A DNA stretch of 12,133 nucleotides. Origin: CAZKGE01 sp964541695 (GTDB taxonomy: Bacteria > Bacillota > Clostridia > Christensenellales > CAG-138). This document shows, piece after piece, positions 7,873 to 12,133 of this stretch. Position numbers and translations under genes: made by a program. The notes beneath the pieces are model-generated. The model searched no databases and was not told the origin of the DNA. It saw nothing but the letters and a program-made list of their open reading frames with translations. The number at the start of each line of letters is the position of its first letter. Position 1 is the stretch's first letter. Where the stretch lies: positions 1 to 12,133 of the forward strand of contig CAZIRB010000074.1 of NCBI GenBank assembly GCA_964541695.1. The letters are read 5' to 3'.

Positions 7873-9039
7873 TTAATCGGCCGTCTTGGGCGAGAACCGG
7901 CCGACGAACGTGGCGGCGCCGTCGCCGAGCTTGAGGATGACCGCCTCCTTATCGAGCGGATTGTGCGTGGCGGGATCCATCGTGATCATCGAGTGCGTCA
8001 GCGCTATGTCGGTCGCGTTCTCGATCGCGCTGCGCAGCGCCTCGGCGTCCGTCGAGCCGGCCTTCTCGAGGCAGGCCTTGATAAAGTATACCATGTCGTA
8101 GCCCATGACCACGTTCAATTCCGGCGACGTGTTGCCGAAGCGGTCGATGTACTTCTGCTTAATATCGGCCAGCGCCGGGTCGCTCCAGTCGAAGTGGTTG
8201 ACCGTGTAGTACTCGTGCAGGGCCGGGCAGATCTCGAACATCGCGGGCGAATACGAGTCGCCGGCCAGCAGCACGACGTCCATGCCGAGGTCGTAGGCCT
8301 GCTTGGCGATCAGCGAGTTCTCCTTGTACAGGTTCGGCAGCATGATGGCCTGCGGGTTCAGCTCCTTGATGCTGGTGAGCTGGGACCTAAAGTCCACGTC
8401 GCCCGACTTGAACGCGAGCGTCGTGCCGATCGTGCCGCCGAGCTCCTTGAAGTTCTCCTCGATGGCGGCGCAGATGCCGGAGGAGTAGTCGCTCGTCACG
8501 TCGTAGAGGATGCAGGCGTTCGTGATGCCGAGCGTTTTGACGGCGTAGTTGGCGATGATGCGGCCCTGGTACGGGTCGGTGAAGCACAGGCGGAACGACC
8601 ACGGACGAACCTTTCCGTCCTCGGTCTGCGTGACCATGGTGTTCGTGGCGAACGACGCGATCTGCGGGACTTGGTTCTGCGCGCAGATGTCGGCGACCGC
8701 AATCGTCGGGCCGCTCATGTTGCTGCCGAGCATGGCGATGACGCCGTCCTGCTCGATGCCCTTCTTGACGGCGTTGACGGAGTCGGCGGAGGTGCCGCGG
8801 CCGTCGTAGAACATCAGGTTCAGCTGTTTGCCGAGGATGCCGCCCGCCTCGTTGATCTCGTCGGCGGCGATCTGGGCGCCGTCGCGCTCGGCCTGTCCCC
8901 ACAGGGCGCTGTCGCCCGTGATATGGACCAGGTAGCCGATGTCGATCGTATCGCTGGCCTTCTTGGTACCGGCCGCGCAGCCGGACAACAGTGCGGTCAT
9001 CATCAGGACCGCGAGAAGGATGCTGAGGGTTTTCTTCAT
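7873..9039 (-). CDS. livK: ABC transporter substrate-binding lipoprotein, LivK/Peripla_BP_6 type
   Basis: A 388-residue ligand-binding lipoprotein. The N-terminus MKKTLSILLAVLMM with lipobox LLSGC puts the lipid-modified cysteine at residue 21, so the mature protein is anchored outside the membrane. The body is a two-lobed type I periplasmic binding fold. It opens with IDIGYLVHITGDSALWGQAE and continues with AADEINEAGGILGKQL, both hallmarks of the Leu/Ile/Val and amide-binding family. The ligand cannot be predicted from the visible residues. The ATG at 9039 has AAGGAG 7 nt upstream; longer open reading upstream lacks a signal peptide. It lies 34 nt after the racemase stop and delivers ligand to LivHMGF. 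Confidence 0.95.
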   Translation of the reverse strand: MKKTLSILLAVLMMTALLSGCAAGTKKASDTIDIGYLVHITGDSALWGQAERDGAQIAADEINEAGGILGKQLNLMFYDGRGTSADSVNAVKKGIEQDGVIAMLGSNMSGPTIAVADICAQNQVPQIASFATNTMVTQTEDGKVRPWSFRLCFTDPYQGRIIANYAVKTLGITNACILYDVTSDYSSGICAAIEENFKELGGTIGTTLAFKSGDVDFRSQLTSIKELNPQAIMLPNLYKENSLIAKQAYDLGMDVVLLAGDSYSPAMFEICPALHEYYTVNHFDWSDPALADIKQKYIDRFGNTSPELNVVMGYDMVYFIKACLEKAGSTDAEALRSAIENATDIALTHSMITMDPATHNPLDKEAVILKLGDGAATFVGRFSPKTAD

Positions 9040-9073
9040 CGTCTTTCTCCTTTTTCGATTCTGCGTATTGGGT

Positions 9074-9799
9074 TTATTCCTTGAACCTGCGCACCTTTTG
9101 CGCAGGAGGCATCCAGCCGATCTTGCTGTGCCGTAGGTTACAGCGGACCATGGCCTCGAGCAGCGCGACCGAAGCGCCGGCGGGATCGACGACGGGCACC
9201 GGCATGCCGTTTGCAAGCAGCCGCTTCTCCACCTTTTCGGCCATGCCGCCGAGCCCCGTGCAGCCGAGCACGATCGCGTCCGCGCCATCCTCGGCTACCG
9301 CCGCCGCGGACTCCTCAAAGAGCTTGTCGTAGATGAGCTCGTCGCCGTAGATGCTCAGCACCGGCACGTCGATGCTGCGCACGGCGCACACGCGCCCGGT
9401 GGTCAGGTATTCTGCGTTTAAGCGCCGGATCATCGGCAGAATCGCGGGCACGATCGTCACAATCGCGATGCGCCTGCCCACGGACAGCGCCATCTGCACG
9501 GCCGCCATGCCCGCGCTCACCACGGGGTAGGACACGGCCTCGCGCACCGCCTCGAGCCCGGGGTCGGCAAAGCAGCTGATCGCCGCGCCGTCGAAGCCCT
9601 CCTTCTCGCCCTCCACGGCCAGCCGGATGATCTCCGGCGCGTTGACCGCGGCGTCGTACTCGCTCTCGATCGACGAGGCGCCGTACTGAATGCGCCACGC
9701 GACGACCTTGGTCCCCGGCGACAAAAAGGGCTGGAGTATCGCCTCCTCGAGCGCGTCCTCGCGCTCGGAAACGACCGGCCGGATGATCAACAGTTTCAT
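9074..9799 (-). CDS. Asp/Glu/hydantoin racemase family protein (copy 1, first gene of the importer operon)
   Basis: A 241-residue cytoplasmic protein of the Asp/Glu/hydantoin racemase superfamily. It has both expected active-site cysteines: Cys76 in AISCFADPG and Cys180 in VLGCTGLGG. In this family the two thiols remove and add a proton at opposite faces of a C-alpha. The substrate may be a hydantoin or another amino-acid derivative; some relatives are decarboxylases or isomerases. The ATG at 9799 begins MKLLIIRPV, matching the start of copy 2, and follows GAAAGGA (9811-9817) with an 11-nt gap. The upstream in-frame ATG at 9937 is unlikely because it lies at the promoter. As first gene of the operon, it supports import of a chiral substrate needing epimerisation. 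Confidence 0.88.
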   Translation of the reverse strand: MKLLIIRPVVSEREDALEEAILQPFLSPGTKVVAWRIQYGASSIESEYDAAVNAPEIIRLAVEGEKEGFDGAAISCFADPGLEAVREAVSYPVVSAGMAAVQMALSVGRRIAIVTIVPAILPMIRRLNAEYLTTGRVCAVRSIDVPVLSIYGDELIYDKLFEESAAAVAEDGADAIVLGCTGLGGMAEKVEKRLLANGMPVPVVDPAGASVALLEAMVRCNLRHSKIGWMPPAQKVRRFKE

Positions 9800-9924
9800 G
9801 CTGCAATGCGTCCTTTCGTGCTTACTGAAAATCCCGATCCATATGCGAGCTGTTTTCGTATTTACAAAATTTGCGGAACGTAGGTTTTGCCCGCCTGCGT
9901 GTCTGACCCCGATGTTCGGATACG

Positions 9925-9951
9925 CATATTGTATCATTTGTCAACAATATG
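9925..9951. promoter_or_regulatory. Inverted repeat overlapping the importer promoter, candidate operator
   Basis: CATATTGT (9925-9932) and ACAATATG (9944-9951) are perfect 8-bp inverted arms separated by 11 bp. One arm covers almost all of the -10 box. The other abuts and overlaps the first two bases of the -35 box. A bound dimer would block this promoter. The neighbouring PAS-HTH regulator is the obvious candidate, but this is inferred. Confidence 0.45.
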
Positions 9952-9955
9952 TCAA
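9928..9955 (-). promoter_or_regulatory. Sigma-70-type promoter of the racemase-importer-DUF917 operon
   Basis: On the minus strand a consensus -35 TTGACA (9955-9950) and a -10 TACAAT (9933-9928) are separated by 16 bp. A second TTGACA (9944-9939) sits inside the spacer, 11 bp downstream of the first. Transcription should begin near 9921, leaving a leader of about 120 nt before the ATG at 9799. Confidence 0.75.
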
Positions 9956-10200
9956 TACCGTGCGCGGAAAATTCTACACGATTTGTTTATTCGAACATGT
10001 TGCCGGTCTGTGTGCGGCAAAACCGTTCGCATTCTGCGCGTTTGCGGCGTTCCGGTGCGCATCCGCGCGGCTTTTCGGCGGATTTTTGCGGCATTTCAAC
10101 GGAAAATCGAAGGATTTAGGGCGAGTTTTGTCTGATCAATGGACGGAAAGACACTTTCATTTTGTGGTTATGTTTTCCAACCTATAAACAAATAATGACA

Positions 10201-10258
10201 GTTTGTAATGGCATCTTGTCAACAAAAAGAAAGATGTGTATAATGGGTTTGTAATGAC
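10201..10258 (+). repeat. 12-bp direct repeat flanking the regulator promoter, candidate operator pair
   Basis: GTTTGTAATGGC (10201-10212) and GTTTGTAATGAC (10247-10258) match at 11 of 12 positions and are 46 bp apart. The first ends 3 bp before the -35 box and the second spans the expected transcription start. This placement suits autoregulation by the regulator encoded just downstream. Confidence 0.4.
10216..10244 (+). promoter_or_regulatory. Sigma-70-type promoter of the regulator-racemase operon
   Basis: A -35 TTGTCA (10216-10221) and a perfect -10 TATAAT (10239-10244) are separated by exactly 17 bp. Transcription should begin near 10251, 48 nt before the regulator ATG. Confidence 0.8.
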
Positions 10259-10298
10259 GCCATGGGTTTCGCATTTTGGGGAAAGGGGCGGACAAAAC

Positions 10299-10916
10299 AT
10301 GAAAAGGGACGAGGCGTTCCGGATGCTCGACGACATCGCCAAGGGCATCGCGCTGACCTTCGGCAGGAACTGCGAGGCGCTGATCCAGGATTACAGCAAG
10401 CCCGGGCATCCCATTCTCTCCATCTATAACGGGCATGTCAGCGGGCGCGAGGTCGGCTCCTCCGTCGAGATCACGAGCGGCGCCAGCCGGTATATCCAGG
10501 GCGTGCAGATCACGGGGCATTTCATCAACTGCTACGCGCTGCGCAACAACCGCCGCATCAAGACCACCTCGTTCAACTTCCGCGGCGACGACTACTTCTT
10601 CTGCCTCGGCATCAACTTCGACTTCACCGCCCTCTCGGAGGCGCAGCTCGTGCTCGAGAACATGAATCTCGTCGGCGAGGACCTGACCTCCGTCGTGGAC
10701 CGCAATTATTTAAGCCAGATTTTCAACGCCGCCGTGTCGCAGGTCGGCGTGCCCATCGAGCAGATGAAGAAGGAGGACCGGCTCGAGCTGATCCGCCTCC
10801 TCATGAAGCAAAACGCGTTCAACTTCCAAAAATCCGTGCCCTATGTGGCCGACATGCTCAACATCTCGCGCTTTACGGTATACAGCTACATCAAGGAAAT
10901 CAGCGGCGACGAATAA
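10299..10916 (+). CDS. YheO/DauR-type transcriptional regulator (PAS_6 plus HTH_22)
   Basis: A 205-residue cytoplasmic DNA-binding protein. The N-terminal half (about 6-118) fits the YheO-like PAS sensor domain, with NCEALIQDYSKPGHPILSIY near its start. The C-terminal part (about 145-203) fits the associated helix-turn-helix, with recognition helix NISRFTVYSYIKE. A well-known family member, DauR, represses D-arginine catabolism in Pseudomonas. This family often controls genes for D-amino acids or related amino-acid derivatives, which suits the neighbouring racemases. The ATG at 10299 lies about 11 nt after an AAAGGGG purine run. The longer frame from GTG 10236 overlaps the promoter and is rejected. 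The gene is the first of a two-gene plus-strand operon divergent from the importer and probably regulates both. Confidence 0.9.
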   Translation: MKRDEAFRMLDDIAKGIALTFGRNCEALIQDYSKPGHPILSIYNGHVSGREVGSSVEITSGASRYIQGVQITGHFINCYALRNNRRIKTTSFNFRGDDYFFCLGINFDFTALSEAQLVLENMNLVGEDLTSVVDRNYLSQIFNAAVSQVGVPIEQMKKEDRLELIRLLMKQNAFNFQKSVPYVADMLNISRFTVYSYIKEISGDE

Positions 10917-10946
10917 ACCTCGTCCGAAAAGGAGCCTTCTTAATTT

Positions 10947-11648
10947 ATGAAACTGCTTCTGATCGACCCGATTCAAAACCCGGCGTTCGACGAGATGATC
11001 GGCCGCGCGCTCGACCGCTCCGTATTTATGCCGGACACCGAGATCACAATCCGCTCCCTTACCCGCGGTCCCGCCTCCATCGAGGGCTTCGTCGACGAGA
11101 TGCTCGCCGCGCCCTATGTGCTGGAGCTGATCGCCGCCGAGGAAAACAATTTCGACGGCTTCTTCATCAACTGCTGCGGCGACGTCGGCGTCGACGGCGC
11201 GCGCGAGTTTACGAAAAAGCCCGTGCTCGGCGCCGGCGAGGCGTCGTTCTTCCTCGCCGCCGCCGCCGGCGTGCCGTTCTCCGTCGTCACGATCGGCGAC
11301 AACGCAAAAAATAAGATGAATTACCGCTACCGCGAGCTCGGCTGCTCGCGCTTTCTCTCCGGCGTCGGCATCCCGCTCGGCGTCCTCGCGCTCAACGACG
11401 ACCCGGACGCGACCGCGGAGCACATCATCCGCGCCGCCGAACAGGAGCGCGCCGAGCGCGGCATGGAGCTGCTCGTGCTCGGCTGCACCGGCATGATCGC
11501 CGTGGCTGAGCGCATCCGCGCGCGCGTGCCCTATCCCGTGATCGAGCCCAGCCTGTCCGGGCTCAAGCTGCTCGAAACGTTCGTTGCGCTCGGCATCTCC
11601 CACGCGCAGGGCGGCAAGTATACGCCGTGTAAGTTTCCGGGGGTGTAG
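10947..11648 (+). CDS. Asp/Glu/hydantoin racemase family protein (copy 2, downstream of the regulator)
   Basis: A 233-residue paralogue of copy 1, divergent in sequence but with the same layout. It starts MKLLLIDPI, has FDGFFINCCGDVG with Cys76 and Cys77, and VLGCTGM with Cys180. The two catalytic positions carry identical residue numbers in both copies. The extra Cys77 beside the first catalytic cysteine is unusual. The motif GEASFFLAAAAGVPFSVVTI (97-116) aligns with GMAAVQMALSVGRRIAIVTI of copy 1. AAGGAG (10929-10934) lies 12 nt upstream of the ATG, and the gene starts 30 nt after the regulator stop, so the two are co-transcribed. It may use a different substrate or form a heteromer with copy 1; neither is shown. 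Confidence 0.87.
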   Translation: MKLLLIDPIQNPAFDEMIGRALDRSVFMPDTEITIRSLTRGPASIEGFVDEMLAAPYVLELIAAEENNFDGFFINCCGDVGVDGAREFTKKPVLGAGEASFFLAAAAGVPFSVVTIGDNAKNKMNYRYRELGCSRFLSGVGIPLGVLALNDDPDATAEHIIRAAEQERAERGMELLVLGCTGMIAVAERIRARVPYPVIEPSLSGLKLLETFVALGISHAQGGKYTPCKFPGV

Positions 11649-11664
11649 GGGGAACGGGGACCGT

Positions 11665-11690
11665 CTTTGCAGGGGCAGGCCCCTGCAAAG
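11665..11690 (+). repeat. GCAGGGGC hairpin at the 3' end of the regulator operon
   Basis: CTTTGCAGGGGC (11665-11676) is the exact reverse complement of GCCCCTGCAAAG (11679-11690). With a workable loop this gives an 11-bp stem. It is the same hairpin as 3166-3202 in the left block and lies 16 nt after the racemase stop. There is no U-tract, so it is not a classic terminator. It may act as a 3' end protector or a rho-dependent stop. Confidence 0.6.
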
Positions 11691-11723
11691 GAAAGGATAC
11701 GTTGGAGGCTCCGCGCTGCAAGG

Positions 11724-11821
11724 AACGTTGGAGGCTCCGCCTCCAAACCTCCGCCAAAGGGCCGAAGGCCCTTTGGAATTCCGAACGGTTTGTCGGGTTT
11801 TCCTGCGGGTTCCAAGGGGGC
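11724..11821 (+). repeat. 98-bp direct repeat unit, copy 1
   Basis: Starts at AACGTTGGAGGC and ends after TGCGGGTTCCAAGGGGGC. It matches 11969-12066 at all but one position (TTCC versus TTTC near the end). The copies are 245 bp apart, with the inverted core between them. Confidence 0.85.
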
Positions 11822-11922
11822 CGAAGCTGAGCGCCGCCTGTGGCGGATGAAGCGAAGCGCAGGCCCAGTGAGCAAGGAAGCACAGGCCCAAAAGGACGTG
11901 TGCGACCATTGCGAACTGTGGA
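11816..11922 (-). repeat. Core module of the repeat, copy 2 (inverted relative to copy 1)
   Basis: The reverse complement of 11816-11922 matches 2973-3076 with 4 substitutions and one 3-nt length difference. Here the core splits a CCAAGGGG/CCCCTTGG hairpin (arms at 11812-11819 and about 11930-11937). In the left block the hairpin at that place (3118-3138) is intact and the core lies in a different hairpin. Confidence 0.8.
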
Positions 11923-11968
11923 CTGTCAGCCCCTTGGCGGGATGAGGGGTGGAGCCCCTGCGCCGGGA

Positions 11969-12066
11969 AACGTTGGAGGCTCCGCCTCCAAACCTCCGCC
12001 AAAGGGCCGAAGGCCCTTTGGAATTCCGAACGGTTTGTCGGGTTTTCCTGCGGGTTTCAAGGGGGC
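11969..12066 (+). repeat. 98-bp direct repeat unit, copy 2
   Basis: Near-identical copy of 11724-11821. After it the mosaic continues with a truncated CCCTCAAACGCCCACC spacer and a last hairpin, showing that units are nested or partly deleted rather than simple tandem copies. Confidence 0.85.
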
Positions 12067-12133
12067 GCTCGGCTCCAGCCCTCAAACGCCCACCAAGGGC
12101 CAAAGGCCCTTGGTGCCCAATCCGCCATACACG

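Larger units (their letters stand above)
9800..10298. other. Divergent control region between the two operons
   Basis: This 499-bp noncoding, AT-richer region holds one promoter for each side (9928-9955 minus, 10216-10244 plus). It also has an inverted repeat over the minus promoter and a direct repeat flanking the plus promoter. Between about 9960 and 10195 I see no convincing gene, riboswitch or strong hairpin. The short open frames here lack good ribosome sites. The minus leader is about 120 nt and the plus leader about 48 nt. Confidence 0.7.
11699..12113. repeat. Right hairpin-repeat mosaic block
   Basis: This is a second block of the family seen at 2763-3202, running almost to the window edge. 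It has a truncated start (ACGTTGGAGGCTCCGC, 11699-11714) and two complete AACGTT-hairpin-hairpin units (from 11724 and 11969). An inverted core (11816-11922) follows the first unit. A final CCAAGGGCC-AAA-GGCCCTTGG hairpin lies at 12093-12113. Hairpins at 11728-11746, 11754-11776, 11973-11991 and 11999-12021 are perfect, with 3-nt loops. The 44 bp from AACGTT 2928 to 2971 in the left block are identical to the start of the first unit. No gene is supported here. Confidence 0.85.

Noticed and set aside
9800..9921. Riboswitch in the importer operon leader
   Set aside because: The leader of about 120 nt shows no recognisable aptamer motif, no strong stem and no terminator/antiterminator pair.
9887..10135. 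82-codon plus-strand frame in the divergent control region
   Set aside because: It lacks a plausible ribosome site, has Arg/Cys-rich composition, and overlaps the minus-strand promoter and its inverted repeat.
10710..12002. Minus-strand open frame of 430 codons across the second racemase and the right repeat block
   Set aside because: It is antisense to the regulator end and the racemase gene and continues through hairpin repeats. Its composition is that of an antisense GC-rich shadow.
11649..12133. Transposase or RAYT gene mobilising the repeats
   Set aside because: No frame in either repeat block shows transposase or tyrosine-nuclease motifs. Any mobilising enzyme must lie outside the window.

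Overview
The window looks like a stretch of a GC-rich anaerobic Bacillota (Clostridia-type) chromosome. This is an inference from strong GGAGG-type ribosome sites, GC-rich third codon positions, a typical Clostridia-style lipoprotein signal peptide, and intergenic blocks of short hairpin repeats. No rRNA, tRNA, CRISPR array, transposase or phage gene was seen.

Layout: (1) 1-1889, minus: a multidomain CoA-disulfide-reductase-like flavoprotein with rhodanese and TusA-like domains, cut off by the left edge. (2) 1890-2110: a divergent promoter region. (3) 2111-2683, plus: a small six-helix HdeD/DUF308 membrane protein with an intrinsic terminator. (4) 2763-3202: a block of hairpin repeats in a tail-to-tail gap. 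(5) 3304-9799, minus: a seven-gene operon, transcribed right to left as Asp/Glu/hydantoin-racemase-family protein, lipoprotein binding protein (LivK type), two permeases (LivH, LivM), two ATPases (LivG, LivF) and a DUF917 protein (S-methyl-thiohydantoin desulfurase family). (6) 9800-10298: an AT-richer divergent control region with a good promoter facing each way and candidate operators. (7) 10299-11648, plus: a YheO/DauR-type PAS-HTH regulator followed by a second racemase-family protein. (8) 11665 to the right end: a second block of the same hairpin repeats.

Regions 5 to 7 read as one catabolic unit. A branched-chain-amino-acid-type ABC importer would bring in a small amide or hydantoin-like ligand. 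Two cysteine-pair racemase-family proteins and the DUF917 protein would process it, and the divergent PAS-HTH regulator would probably control both transcripts. The ligand cannot be read from the sequence. No hydantoinase, carbamoylase or ergothionase lies inside the window.

The most unusual material is the repeat blocks. They are mosaics of short-loop hairpins whose stems differ between copies yet stay paired. A core of about 105 bp sits inside a hairpin in both blocks, in opposite orientations.
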